64,000 nt of DNA. Source: Saccharopolyspora sp. NFXS83. GTDB lineage: Bacteria > Actinomycetota > Actinomycetes > Mycobacteriales > Pseudonocardiaceae. Below the pieces are notes generated by a model that was given only the letters and a program-made list of their open reading frames with translations, did no database searches and was not told where the DNA came from. The DNA lies in assembly GCF_026241095.1 (NCBI RefSeq), contig NZ_JAPFGB010000025.1:2097-66096 (forward strand), in the 5' to 3' direction. Of this stretch, positions 23,147-32,403 are shown piece after piece. Made by a program: the position numbers and the translations under genes. Position 1 is the first letter of the stretch; the number at the start of each line of letters is the position of its first letter.

Positions 23147-24967
23147 TCAGCCTCCGACGGCGAGCGAAGAGATGACCTGCTCGCAGGCGGACTCGACCTG
23201 CTGCTTGCCCGCGCCGGTGTAGCGGCACCCGACGCTGACCTGGAAGTGCCCCCGGTGCAGCACGAACCACTCCACCGTCGCCCTCGGCAGCGCCTCCCGG
23301 TAGTACACGACGTCCTCGCCCGCGTACGGGAGCCGCTCGTCGAAGTCCGAGAACCGGCCGCCCTCCGCGTTCAACCGGTCGTACTGGGCGCGCAGATCGG
23401 CGACGGCGCGGGAGCGGCCGTCCTCCGTGTCGTAACCGAGATCGCCCTGCTGCACCAGGATCAGGTCGTCGCCCCCGGTCGGCGGCGCGATCACCGTCTG
23501 CCACAGCGCCGGATCGCCGCCGGTCTGCTGCCAGTCGCCGGGGTAGTCGAAGGCGTACTCGTACTGCGCGACGTGGCGGGTCGGCTGCTCGGCCTGCCCG
23601 CCGACGGCCTGGACGACCAGCAGCACCGCCACGATCACCACGGCGAGCGCGACCACCGCTCCACCGGCCAGCACCCACGGCCGCGCCGACCGCGGTGGCG
23701 GGGCGGGGGTGTGGAACACCGGGCGGGTCCGGTCGCTGCCGCCGATGACGACGGTCGAGGCCCGGCTCAGCGAGTCGTCCGCCGGGGCCGCCGCGGGTTG
23801 GCGGGCCCAGGTCTGCTGCGGCCCGCCCGCCACGGGGCGGCGCACGGTCGGCATGTTCGTGCCCCGGTGCCCGCCCGCGGGAGCGAGCCCGCCGGTGCGC
23901 TCCGGGTCGAGCCGCACCGCGCGCAACGCGCCCCGCGCCACCACCGTCTCCGGTTGGTCCAGGGTGGTCGGCAGGATGCCGGTGCGTTCGTGGATCAGCC
24001 TGGCCACCAGCGGGATCCGGCTGGAGCCGCCGACGAGGAACACGCCCGCGAGCCGCTCCCTCGGCACCTGCCCGTCGTGGAGCGTGGCCGTCACCAGGTC
24101 CGCGGCCTTCGCCAGCGGCGCGGCCACCAGCCGTTCCAGGTCGGCGCGGGTGACGTGCGCATCGGAGAACGGCGGCGGCATGGGCACGTCGGTGTAGGTG
24201 TGCCGGGACAGCGTCTCCTTCGCGCCGCGCACGTCCTGGCGCAGCACGCGACGCCGGCGCCGGTCGGCCATCTCCCTGCCGTCGACGAGCTTGTGCCACG
24301 CGGCCGGGTCCATTCCGGACACGACGGCTCCGATGTGCTCCAGCAACGCCTGATCGATGTCGGCGCCGCCGAAGTTCGGGTCGCCCTTGGTCGCCAGCAC
24401 CCGGAACGCCTGGCCCTGCTTGCACACGACGCTCGCGTCGACGGTGCCGCCGCCGAGGTCGAGCACGGCCAGCGCGCCCCCGTCGGGCAGGCCGTGCCCG
24501 GCGGAGTGGAACACCGCGGCGGCCACCGGTTCGGGGACCAGCACCAGTTCCTTCGCCAATCCGGCGGCGGCTTGGCGCAGCACGCCCGCGCGGACGGCAC
24601 CCCAGTCGGCGGGATGGGTGAGCACGAGCAGGTCGATGCCTGCGCCGCCCGCGAAGCGGCGGGCCTCGCCCACCGCGCGCCGCAGCACGGAGCGCACCAC
24701 GTCGCCGACGCGCAGCACGCTGCTGCCGAGCAGCAGCTCGCCTTCGTCGATGCGGCGCTTGGGGTGCGGTTCGAACCGGGACGGGTCGACGGCCGCCTGC
24801 CGCTCCGCCTCGTGGCCGACGAACAGGGTGCCGTCGGCCGCGGCGAACACCGCCGACGGCACCAGCGGCTGGCCGTCGACGACGACCACCTGCGGTTCAC
24901 CACCGCCGACGGAGACCACGGTGCACGTGCTTGAGGTGCCGAAGTCGACCGAGACGTGCAGGGACAC
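23147..24967 (-). CDS. Type VII secretion-associated Hsp70-like protein (Rv3446c family)
   Basis: 606 residues in three parts. Residues 1-370 form an Hsp70/actin-like ATPase with DFGTSSTC, the phosphate loop LDLGGGTVD and LVGGSSRIP; the peptide-binding domain of DnaK is absent. A linker leads to one membrane helix (about 425-450). The last 150 residues are an extracytoplasmic domain of the type VII-associated Rv3446c family. In mycobacterial ESX-4 the same gene lies between the esx pair and eccC. The likely role is an ATP-dependent accessory of secretion on the inner side with a sensor or scaffold outside; this is inferred. A degenerate SigM-like site lies 66 bases upstream. Confidence 0.88.
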   Translation of the reverse strand: MSLHVSVDFGTSSTCTVVSVGGGEPQVVVVDGQPLVPSAVFAAADGTLFVGHEAERQAAVDPSRFEPHPKRRIDEGELLLGSSVLRVGDVVRSVLRRAVGEARRFAGGAGIDLLVLTHPADWGAVRAGVLRQAAAGLAKELVLVPEPVAAAVFHSAGHGLPDGGALAVLDLGGGTVDASVVCKQGQAFRVLATKGDPNFGGADIDQALLEHIGAVVSGMDPAAWHKLVDGREMADRRRRRVLRQDVRGAKETLSRHTYTDVPMPPPFSDAHVTRADLERLVAAPLAKAADLVTATLHDGQVPRERLAGVFLVGGSSRIPLVARLIHERTGILPTTLDQPETVVARGALRAVRLDPERTGGLAPAGGHRGTNMPTVRRPVAGGPQQTWARQPAAAPADDSLSRASTVVIGGSDRTRPVFHTPAPPPRSARPWVLAGGAVVALAVVIVAVLLVVQAVGGQAEQPTRHVAQYEYAFDYPGDWQQTGGDPALWQTVIAPPTGGDDLILVQQGDLGYDTEDGRSRAVADLRAQYDRLNAEGGRFSDFDERLPYAGEDVVYYREALPRATVEWFVLHRGHFQVSVGCRYTGAGKQQVESACEQVISSLAVGG

Positions 24968-25032
24968 CCACTACTCCTTCGCGCACCGCCGCGTGGTCGT
25001 GGCGGTGTCTTCGCCGGGCCGCTCTCGCGGCG

Positions 25033-25060
25033 GGACGAACCGTGCGCGCACCCAGATTCC
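25033..25060 (-). promoter_or_regulatory. Degenerate SigM-like promoter for the Hsp70-like gene
   Basis: Minus-strand GGAAT (25056-25060) and CGTCC (25033-25037) with an 18-base spacer: two mismatches from GGAAC-N16-18-CGTCR. It is in the right place (66 bases before the ATG), but the match alone is not convincing. Confidence 0.25.
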
Positions 25061-25267
25061 CCCGAACGGTTCGCGCGAGTCGGGCTCCGATCCCGAATCC
25101 ACCGAGCACCCTAGAGGCCGAGGGTGCGCACGGTTCAACAGTCTGCCCTCGATCGGGTGGCTTTCGCGACCGGCTCTTGACGCGATGCCCCGATTTTCGC
25201 CGGAGCGGTGCGGCGCGGATTCGCCTGCCGTCGGGTTGGTTCGCAGGCTACCGGCCGCCGGAGGCGG

Positions 25268-25311
25268 CGATGCCGGTCGGAGCGGGAGACCAACCGCTGC
25301 GACCGGCATCG
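25268..25311 (-). terminator. Hairpin after the XRE-DUF397 pair
   Basis: CGATGCCGGTCG pairs with CGACCGGCATCG and, after one mismatch, AGCGG with CCGCT, around an eight-base loop. It is a 17-pair stem 73 bases beyond the DUF397 stop without a T run. A further perfect 18-base palindrome (25323-25340) lies closer to the gene. The rest of the 24968-25383 gap shows no gene. Confidence 0.45.
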
Positions 25312-25383
25312 ATGAGGCGGTTCGCGCGTCCGGACGCGCGCTGCGCGGTGAATTCCGGACGCGCTTCGTCCGCTACCGCGGAC

Positions 25384-25560
25384 TCAATCGGAATACTTGA
25401 GCTCAGCCAGGAAAGTGCGCCATTGCTCGCGTCGGAAGCACAACACCTCGGTCTGGTCCTTCGAATCCCGCACATCCACCCGCATCGCGAGGGACCCCAC
25501 CTCTACGCATGCCGATTGACTACCGCTGTAGCTCGATTTCCGCCAACGTCCCGTCCCCAT
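25384..25560 (-). CDS. DUF397 small regulatory protein
   Basis: 58 residues with the DUF397 hallmarks WRKSSYSGSQSACVEVG near the start and VDVRDSKD followed by a REQW motif before the end. Such proteins are numerous in actinobacteria and are encoded next to an XRE-type regulator, with which they act as a regulatory or toxin-antitoxin-like pair. The gene overlaps the 3' end of the XRE gene by 41 bases. It sits between eccC and the Hsp70-like gene, dividing the ESX-4 locus. Confidence 0.93.
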   Translation of the reverse strand: MGTGRWRKSSYSGSQSACVEVGSLAMRVDVRDSKDQTEVLCFRREQWRTFLAELKYSD

Positions 25561-26407
25561 GTGCAGCGCCCTCCCAGCACTCGTACCTGCGCGCATAAGC
25601 CGCGACGAGCTCTATTGAACAATTCGGGCTCAGCGCCGTCCGGCACAGCCTAGAACGAGCGTGCTGGAAGGGCGTTACGTCTTCCGGGTCATCCAGGAAA
25701 GCCCCGCAGCGGCGCTGTTCCAGATGTACGATCGGTCTGCTCCGGAGGAACTCCAGCAGCAGGAAAGGGCCGTCCATCCCGGTGTGCGCGCCCGCCGTGA
25801 ACGGCACCACCTGCACGGTGACGTTCGGTGCTTCGCAGGCGTGCAGCACGGCGCGCAGCTGGGCGCCCATCACCGCGGGCCCTCCTACCGCGCGGCACAG
25901 CGCGGCCTCGTCCAGCAGAACCAGGTAACGCACCGGATCCCCGCGGTTCAGTATTCGCTGGCGGGACAGGCGCACCGCGATGAGGCGGTCCAGCTGTTCG
26001 ACGGCGACATCGGTGGCGGCGAACAAGGCGCGAGCGTAATCGGGAATCTGCAGCAGGCCCGGAATGAGGACTTCGGAAACTTCGGTGATGCGCACCGCGC
26101 GCTTTTCCGCATCGATGAGTTCGGTGAGCTGCGTGGGCAGTCCGATACCGGATTCCCACCACACCGGCTCGTCGATGTCGTACGCGAGCCGCAGCAGTCG
26201 GTCCCGGTTCGCGCCGCGCACGTCGACCGCATCCAGGAATGCTCGCACGGAATTCGGCGCGAGGCGGCGGCGCGCCGTCTCCATCCGGCTGACCTTCGCC
26301 TCCGAACAACCGATCAGATCGCCGAGCTGGCGCAAGGTCAGACCGGATTGTTCGCGGGCGACGCGCAATTCCTTTCCTAGCGCTCGGGCTCGGGGGGTAT
26401 CCGGCAT
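25520..26407 (-). CDS. XRE-type regulator with DUF5753 domain
   Basis: 295 residues. An N-terminal helix-turn-helix (about residues 8-65, LTLRQLGDLIGCSEAKVSRM) is followed by the DUF5753 domain (about 95-280, beginning near LIPGLLQIPDYARALF). This is the standard partner of DUF397 proteins, some of which control sporulation or antibiotic production in Streptomyces. It seems leaderless: TAGGGT ends seven bases before the ATG. It is transcribed away from eccC's terminator and could control neighbouring ESX-4 genes, but nothing shows that directly. Confidence 0.9.
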   Translation of the reverse strand: MPDTPRARALGKELRVAREQSGLTLRQLGDLIGCSEAKVSRMETARRRLAPNSVRAFLDAVDVRGANRDRLLRLAYDIDEPVWWESGIGLPTQLTELIDAEKRAVRITEVSEVLIPGLLQIPDYARALFAATDVAVEQLDRLIAVRLSRQRILNRGDPVRYLVLLDEAALCRAVGGPAVMGAQLRAVLHACEAPNVTVQVVPFTAGAHTGMDGPFLLLEFLRSRPIVHLEQRRCGAFLDDPEDVTPFQHARSRLCRTALSPNCSIELVAAYARRYECWEGAAHGDGTLAEIELQR

Positions 26408-26414
26408 GGCCCAC

Positions 26415-26420
26415 ACCCTA
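26415..26420 (-). promoter_or_regulatory. -10 box of the leaderless XRE gene
   Basis: Minus-strand TAGGGT, seven bases before the ATG at 26407; no ribosome site is present. Confidence 0.45.
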
Positions 26421-26478
26421 GGCGCGACGACCGGCGAAGATCTTCGCTCGATCGTGTCATTCACCGAGAGCGACAAAG

Positions 26479-26509
26479 AACCTCCCCCACCGCGCGGATG
26501 GGGGAGGTT
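26479..26509 (-). terminator. eccC terminator
   Basis: A perfect 11-base stem (AACCTCCCCCA and complement) with a nine-base loop, 19 bases past the eccC stop, followed on the minus strand by CTTTGTC. Confidence 0.65.
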
Positions 26510-26528
26510 CCACGTGTTCACCCGCCGA

Positions 26529-29500
26529 TCACTCCGGCTGGATGTGCGCCGTCTGAATCAACTGCGGACCGCCGCGCAAGGTGCGGCTGACCATCATGCC
26601 GCGGCCCGTCGGCAGCTGCCGCGACTTGACGTTGCCGACGAGCTGGCCGTCGTCCTTGTTCGCGCTCATGGCGAGACCGGGCGCCGAGACCTCCCGCATC
26701 TTGCCGATGATCGGCTCGAACAGCGCACGGCTGGCGTTGCCCGAGTTGCGGGCGATCACCATGTGCAGACCCACGTCGGAGGCCTGCGCGACGTACTCCG
26801 CCAGCGGCGCCAGCGGGTTGTTGCCCTGGGGCGAGATGAGCTCGTAGTCGTCGACCACGATGAACAGGTCCGGCCCCTTCCACCAGGAGCGGTTGCGCAG
26901 CTGGTCCTGGGTGACGTCCGGGCCGGGCATCCGCTTCTTCAGCGCGGCGCCCACGTCGCGCACGTTGTTCTTGAGCTGGTCGACGCTGACCGCGTACTCC
27001 ATCAGGTGCGGGGTCTGCACGACGCCCAGCATCGTCCGCCGCACGTCGACCAGGAGGATCATCGCCTCCTGCGGCGTGTAGCGGGTCGTGATGCCTTGCA
27101 CGATGGTGCGCAGCAACGAGGTCTTGCCCGACTCGCGCTCGCCGAACGCGTAGAAGTGCGGCTCCGCCTTGAAGTCCAGGTAGACCGGGTTGAGCCCGTC
27201 CTCGTTGATGCCGATCGGCACCAGGTGCGGCCGGGGCTGCTGCTCCTTGGCGGGCAGCTGCTCGTAGGGCAGCAGTTCCGGCAGCAGCCGGACCTGCGGC
27301 GCGGGCCGCCCCTTCCAGGAGCTCTTGACCCTGTTGACCAGGTCGGCGACGCCGTCGGCGAGGTCCTCGTTGTAGAGCTCCCACGCGGGCCGCGGGGTCG
27401 GCGAGCCCTCAGCGGGGCGTCCTTCCTTGGCGGCGCGCTCGTGCTCCTCGACGCGCGCGGCCTCGGCCTTGACGCGCTCGCTGAGCTGCTCGCTGTCCAC
27501 TCGGGGCAGCGCGATGAGGAAGTGCAGCCCCGACGGGTGCAGGCCGCGGCCGGGACGGCCGACCGGCACGATCTTGGCGATCTTGCGGTCGAACTCGGAC
27601 TCGCCGGGGTCACCGAGCCGCAGCTCCATCCGGGTGCCCAGCGCGTCCTTGAGCTGGGGGCGGATGCCCGCCCACCGGTTCGCCGCGAGGAACACGTGGA
27701 CGCCGAACGCCAAGCCCTGCTGGACCAGGTTGTTGATCTCCGGCTCCAGCGATTCCAGTTCGGACTCGGCGCGGAACGCCTCCCAGCCGTCGATGATCAG
27801 GAAGACGTCGCCGTACGGGTCGTTGGTGATCTCGCCGCGGCGCTTGCGGTTGCGGAAGTCGGCCATCGAGTCGATGCCCGCCTCCTGGAACCGGCCTTCG
27901 CGCGCCGCCACCAGCGACTTGACCTCGGCGATGGTGCGACGCACCGTGTCCAGGTCACGACGGTTGCCGTAAGCACCGACGTGCGGCAGGTTCCGCAGCG
28001 CCGAGAGCGACCCGCCACCGAGGTCGATGCAGTAGAACTGCACCTCCTGCGGCGTGTGCGAGAGCGCCATCGAGGTGATCAGGGTCCGCAGCAGGTTCGA
28101 CTTGCCGGTCTGCGGCCCGCCGACGACGGCCCCGTTGCCCTCGGAACCGTTGGCGAACTTGAGGATCAGGTGGTCCTGGCGCTGGTTGTAGGGCACGTCG
28201 ACCAGGCCGATCGGCACCTCCAGCTTGCCGGCGCCCGCCGATCCGGCCGCGGTGTAACCGCGGTCGTCGGTGGCCTGCAGCGGCGGCAGCAGACCGTCCA
28301 GCGTGGGCGGCGCGTCCAGCGGCGGCAGCCACACCGAGTGCGCGGGCGGCCCCTGGCCCTCGACCTTCTTGATCACCAGCTGGAAGTCGGTGGGAGCGAG
28401 GTCGTCCTTCTTCTCCTTCGGCTCCTCCTCGACCACCGGCGTCTCGGGTTCCGGGGGCTTCTCGACGAAGTCCGGGATGAAGAAGCGCGGGCGCTTCTCC
28501 CCCGTCACCGGCGACGCGGCCTGCCCCATCGGGCGCCGACCGCTGGTCTGGTGCATGTGGCCGGACACGTAGGAGGCGCGGAAGCGCTCCATGCCCTCCG
28601 GGTGCTTGAGGTAGCCGTGCCCACCGGAGGCGGGCAGGTCCGCCGCGTCCGGGATGCCGATCGCGGCGCGGGATTCGGAGGCGTTGAACGTCTTCAGACC
28701 GATCCGGTAGGACAGGTGCGCGTCCAGGCCGCGCAGCTTGCCCTCCTCCAGCCGCTGGGAGGCCAGCAGCAGGTGGACCTGCAGCGAACGACCCACACGA
28801 CCGATCTTCGCGAACAGGTCCGCGAACTCCGGCTTCGCCTGCAGCAGCTCGCCGAACTCGTCGATGACCACGAACAGCGCGGGCAGCGGTTCCTGGGCGT
28901 TGGCGTCACCGGCCTCGTAGAGCTTCCGGTAGTCCCAGACGTTCTTGGCCTTCGCCTTGTCCAGCACTTCCTGCCTGCGGTTGGTCTCCCCCGCCAGCGC
29001 GTCCTGCATGCGGTCGACCAGCGTGGAGTCGTCACCGAGGTTCGAGATGCTCGCCGACACGTGCGGGGCGGTCTCGAAACCGTTGAACGTCGCACCGCCC
29101 TTGAAGTCGACGAGCACGAAGTTCAGCGACTCGGAGGAGTGCGTGGCCAGCAGGCCCAGCACGATGGTGCGCAGGAACTCGGACTTGCCGGAACCGGTCG
29201 CACCGATGCACAGGCCGTGCGGGCCCATGCCGTCGGAGGCCGTCTCCTTGATGTCCAGGTGCACGATCTCGCCCTGCTCGCCGGGGCCGATCGCGACCCG
29301 GTACAGGTCCTCCTTCGGCCGCGGGCGCCAGGCCTCGTTGAGGTCGAAGGTGACCGGGTCACCGGCGAGGCCGAGCTGCTCGATGTAGTTGAGCTGGGTG
29401 GTCAGCGGCTCGACGGCTCCGCTGTCCTCGACGGCCGAGGCACCGGCCGCGATGCGGTACGGCGACATCAGGCGGGCCACCGCGGTGGCCTCCTCCATGG

Positions 29501-30656
29501 TCAGCGAGTCCGGCTCGCCGAACCACTCCACGCTGCCCGGACCGCGGGCGCCGATGCGGTCGGCCTCCACCACGATGCGCATGCCGCGGCGCTGGGTGAT
29601 CTGACCGAGCACATCGGACAGGTCGATCATCGTGACGCCGGCGAGTCCACCTTCGACGATCAGCTGCTCCTCGCGGCTGATCTCGGCGTCGTCCAGCAGG
29701 ATCACGATGTGCGGCTGGCCCTCCGGCGGGGCCGCGTTGCGCTGGAACCGGGCGCGCTCGGCGAGCTGCTCGGCGAGCATCTCCTCGATGCCCCACAGCG
29801 AACCGGCCATCAGGCGCATCGGGCCGATGCCGTCGGTCTCGGTGGGGTGCTGGGCGTGCGGCAGCCACTTCACCCAGTCCCACTCGGTGCGGGACCGTCC
29901 GCTGGAGGCGATCGCGATGATCACGTCGTTCGGCGAGTGGAAGGTGGCCAGCTGGGTCAGCATCGCCCGCGCGAGCCCGCGGGTGAGCGCGCGCTCCCCC
30001 TGCAGGCCGACGGCGGCGAAACCGCGCAGCGAGGTGGCGATCGGCAGTTCCGACACCAGCGAGTGGGCGCGCACGAAGCGGCGCAGCGCCAGCGTGGTGA
30101 TCGGCTCCAGCTCGTCGACCGGGCCGGTCTGCGGCGGCACCAGGCGCGTCTCCAGCCGCTGCGAACCGCGGCCCACGCGGACCTGGCAGAAGTCGTTGTC
30201 GTTCGGACGCCGCTCCCACATCCGCCGCGTGCCGTTGGCGACGGACCACAGCGTCTGCGGGTCGGGGTGCACCCACTCGCGCGCGAGCCGCTGCTCGTCG
30301 GCCGCTTCGCGGGCGCGGTCGCGCATCTGACCGAGGTAGCGCAGGTAGTCCTTGCGGTCCTCGTTCATCTCGGCCTTCTTCTGGCCGCCGTCCTTGCCGC
30401 CGCCCGCGATCATCCCGAAGGTCGACACGAGCATCATCATCGGCATCATCATCATCATCGGGTTGTCCTTCGCCCGCTGAAGCATGAAGACCATCATCCC
30501 GAGGGATGCCACGATCATGACGCCCGGAAGCACCTTCTGGACGATGTTGCCCGGAATCACCCGGGGGATCTCGGGTGGCGGTTCGAGGTGCACCTCGCCG
30601 CCCGGAGGCCTCGGAGCGGCCATGCGTGGCGTTCGCTTGAACTGCAGCGTGCTCAC
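26529..30656 (-). CDS. eccC: Type VII secretion FtsK/SpoIIIE ATPase EccC
   Basis: 1375 residues from a GTG at 30656 (STLQFKRTPRM); EccCa and EccCb are fused in one chain. Two N-terminal membrane helices (about 35-60 and 65-90, with a run of methionines) precede a DUF domain and three ATPase domains. Their P-loops are GATGSGKS near residue 489, GGPQTGKS near 850 and GERESGKT near 1176. EccC is the motor that binds the export signal of Esx substrates, usually through the last ATPase domain. It is divergent from eccD, as in the ESX-4 locus of mycobacteria. Confidence 0.96.
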   Translation of the reverse strand: MSTLQFKRTPRMAAPRPPGGEVHLEPPPEIPRVIPGNIVQKVLPGVMIVASLGMMVFMLQRAKDNPMMMMMPMMMLVSTFGMIAGGGKDGGQKKAEMNEDRKDYLRYLGQMRDRAREAADEQRLAREWVHPDPQTLWSVANGTRRMWERRPNDNDFCQVRVGRGSQRLETRLVPPQTGPVDELEPITTLALRRFVRAHSLVSELPIATSLRGFAAVGLQGERALTRGLARAMLTQLATFHSPNDVIIAIASSGRSRTEWDWVKWLPHAQHPTETDGIGPMRLMAGSLWGIEEMLAEQLAERARFQRNAAPPEGQPHIVILLDDAEISREEQLIVEGGLAGVTMIDLSDVLGQITQRRGMRIVVEADRIGARGPGSVEWFGEPDSLTMEEATAVARLMSPYRIAAGASAVEDSGAVEPLTTQLNYIEQLGLAGDPVTFDLNEAWRPRPKEDLYRVAIGPGEQGEIVHLDIKETASDGMGPHGLCIGATGSGKSEFLRTIVLGLLATHSSESLNFVLVDFKGGATFNGFETAPHVSASISNLGDDSTLVDRMQDALAGETNRRQEVLDKAKAKNVWDYRKLYEAGDANAQEPLPALFVVIDEFGELLQAKPEFADLFAKIGRVGRSLQVHLLLASQRLEEGKLRGLDAHLSYRIGLKTFNASESRAAIGIPDAADLPASGGHGYLKHPEGMERFRASYVSGHMHQTSGRRPMGQAASPVTGEKRPRFFIPDFVEKPPEPETPVVEEEPKEKKDDLAPTDFQLVIKKVEGQGPPAHSVWLPPLDAPPTLDGLLPPLQATDDRGYTAAGSAGAGKLEVPIGLVDVPYNQRQDHLILKFANGSEGNGAVVGGPQTGKSNLLRTLITSMALSHTPQEVQFYCIDLGGGSLSALRNLPHVGAYGNRRDLDTVRRTIAEVKSLVAAREGRFQEAGIDSMADFRNRKRRGEITNDPYGDVFLIIDGWEAFRAESELESLEPEINNLVQQGLAFGVHVFLAANRWAGIRPQLKDALGTRMELRLGDPGESEFDRKIAKIVPVGRPGRGLHPSGLHFLIALPRVDSEQLSERVKAEAARVEEHERAAKEGRPAEGSPTPRPAWELYNEDLADGVADLVNRVKSSWKGRPAPQVRLLPELLPYEQLPAKEQQPRPHLVPIGINEDGLNPVYLDFKAEPHFYAFGERESGKTSLLRTIVQGITTRYTPQEAMILLVDVRRTMLGVVQTPHLMEYAVSVDQLKNNVRDVGAALKKRMPGPDVTQDQLRNRSWWKGPDLFIVVDDYELISPQGNNPLAPLAEYVAQASDVGLHMVIARNSGNASRALFEPIIGKMREVSAPGLAMSANKDDGQLVGNVKSRQLPTGRGMMVSRTLRGGPQLIQTAHIQPE

Positions 30657-30976
30657 CGGAGGCAGCAACCTTTCAAGTCGTAGCAATGTGGAGCGGCGGG
30701 CTCAGTAGCGACGCCCCTACTGCCGCAGGCGGCATTCTGTACCGTCCACGGCACTGACTTCAGCAGGACCCAGGGCGTTCCGGCTCGTCCGTGACCAACC
30801 GGATATGAACCCGATGGCACGAGTTCGACCAAACCCTTCACCCCTGCGTGGTCGGTGCGGCCATACTAGGGGCGCTCTTCGGCCGGGCGGGCCGCTTTCG
30901 GCGAGAAAAGCCGCACTTGGCCGGATCGAGGCGCAGAAGGACCCAAATGCAAGGACCTAGGAAGTAGGGGGCCTCA
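30657..30976. other. Divergent eccC/eccD promoter region
   Basis: No gene in these 320 bases. For eccC, minus-strand GGAAC (30777-30781) and AGTCA (30755-30759) are 17 bases apart, one mismatch from the SigM-like form found upstream of the substrate genes. For eccD, CATACT (30862-30867) is a possible -10 box with no good -35. The eccC leader would be about 95 bases. Confidence 0.4.
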
Positions 30977-32392
30977 GTGGCGACCGGGACCACGGTGTTC
31001 AGCCGCGTGACAGTGGTGGCGCCGAATACTCGCATCGACTTGGCGCTGCCCGCCGACGTCGCGGTGGCGGACTTGCTGCCGATGCTGCTGGACATGGCCC
31101 GCGAGGGCAGCGTCGACGGCGGTTCGCGACACGGCGGCTGGTGCCTGGCGAAGCTCGGCGACGAGCCGTTGGACAACAGCCAGACGCTGGCGTCGCTGGG
31201 CATCGTGGACGGTGATCTGCTCCAGCTGCGGCGTCGTTCGGACAATCCGCCCCCGCCGCTGTACGACGACGTCGTGGACGCGCTCGCGGAGGCCGAGCCG
31301 GGCAGCTACCGGCCTTGGACGAAGGAGACCGCGGCCAAGATCGGGCACACCGCGGGTGTGCTCGGGCTCGTCGCGGCGGCGGCTTCGTTAGGACTCGCCG
31401 GTCAGTTCGGCGGCATCCTGTTCCACATCGTCACCGCGATCGTGGCGGTCGTGGTGGCGGTGTTCGCCACCGGCATCGGCTCGGTCGTGACGCGCGCCTA
31501 CGGCGCCGCGACGACCGGCACCGTGATCGCCGGGGCGGGCGCGTTGCCGATGGCCTTCGTGGCCGGGCTCAACGCGGTCCCCGGCAACAACCTGCGCCCG
31601 GCGCTGCTGCTGGCCAGCGCGCTGGTCCTGATCTTCGCCGCGATCTCGCTGATGGTGATCGGCACCGGCATCGTGACGTTCATCGCCGCGGCCACCGTGT
31701 CGGCGTTCGCGGTGCTCGCGTTCATCGCCACCCTCCTGCTGCCCAGCGGTGCCAGCGCCGCCGGTGTCGCGGCGGGCGCGGGAGCCGTCGGGCTCGCCGG
31801 GATCTCGCTGCTGCCCAGGCTGACCATCCAGCTCGCGAAGCTGCCGCTGCCGCACGTGCCGGGCAACGCCGACGACCTCAAGGAGGACGAGGGCTTCCCG
31901 GACTACCGCATGATCGAGCGCCGCACCGGCCTCGCCCACCAGTACATGACCGGCCTGATCATCGGCTGCGGCCTCACCGCCGCGCTCGGCGCGATCCTCG
32001 CCGTGACCGTCCCCGGCGGCGGAGTCTGGGGCGCGCTGTACGCGATCGTCGTCGCCGCGGTGCTGCTGCTGCGCGGACGCAACTACGCCAACGGCAGCCA
32101 GGCCGTGGCACTGCTGCTCAACGGTCTGCTCGCCGCCGTCGGCGTCGCCGCCGGGCTGCTGGTGCAGACCGCGCTGGTGCCGGTCGCCGTGGCGTGGGTG
32201 TTCCCGCCGCTGGTGCTGCTCGGCGTGCTGGCGCTGGTGTTCGGCGTGGTGTTCCCGAACCGCCGGTTCTCCCCGGTGCAGCGCCGCATGGTGGACATCC
32301 TGGAGGCGGTGCTGATCGCATTGGTGCTGCCGCTCGCGCTCGGCGTCATGGATCTGTACATGACCATCCGCGACCTCAACATCTCTCTCTGA
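30977..32392 (+). CDS. eccD: Type VII secretion integral membrane protein EccD
   Basis: 471 residues from a GTG with AGGGGG upstream. A ubiquitin-like cytoplasmic domain (about 5-88, VFSRVTVVAPNTRIDLALP) is followed by eleven hydrophobic segments from residue 122 on, the standard EccD layout. EccD forms the channel-like barrel of the ESX inner-membrane complex with EccB, EccC and EccE. It heads a two-gene unit with mycP, 11 bases downstream, and diverges from eccC. Confidence 0.95.
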   Translation: MATGTTVFSRVTVVAPNTRIDLALPADVAVADLLPMLLDMAREGSVDGGSRHGGWCLAKLGDEPLDNSQTLASLGIVDGDLLQLRRRSDNPPPPLYDDVVDALAEAEPGSYRPWTKETAAKIGHTAGVLGLVAAAASLGLAGQFGGILFHIVTAIVAVVVAVFATGIGSVVTRAYGAATTGTVIAGAGALPMAFVAGLNAVPGNNLRPALLLASALVLIFAAISLMVIGTGIVTFIAAATVSAFAVLAFIATLLLPSGASAAGVAAGAGAVGLAGISLLPRLTIQLAKLPLPHVPGNADDLKEDEGFPDYRMIERRTGLAHQYMTGLIIGCGLTAALGAILAVTVPGGGVWGALYAIVVAAVLLLRGRNYANGSQAVALLLNGLLAAVGVAAGLLVQTALVPVAVAWVFPPLVLLGVLALVFGVVFPNRRFSPVQRRMVDILEAVLIALVLPLALGVMDLYMTIRDLNISL

Positions 32393-32403
32393 GGGCGAAT
32401 TCG

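Noticed and set aside
26064-30683. A 1539-codon open frame antisense to eccC
   Set aside because: High GC removes stops from the opposite strand. Its product is arginine/valine/leucine-rich and resembles no protein, while the eccC strand gives a full EccC.
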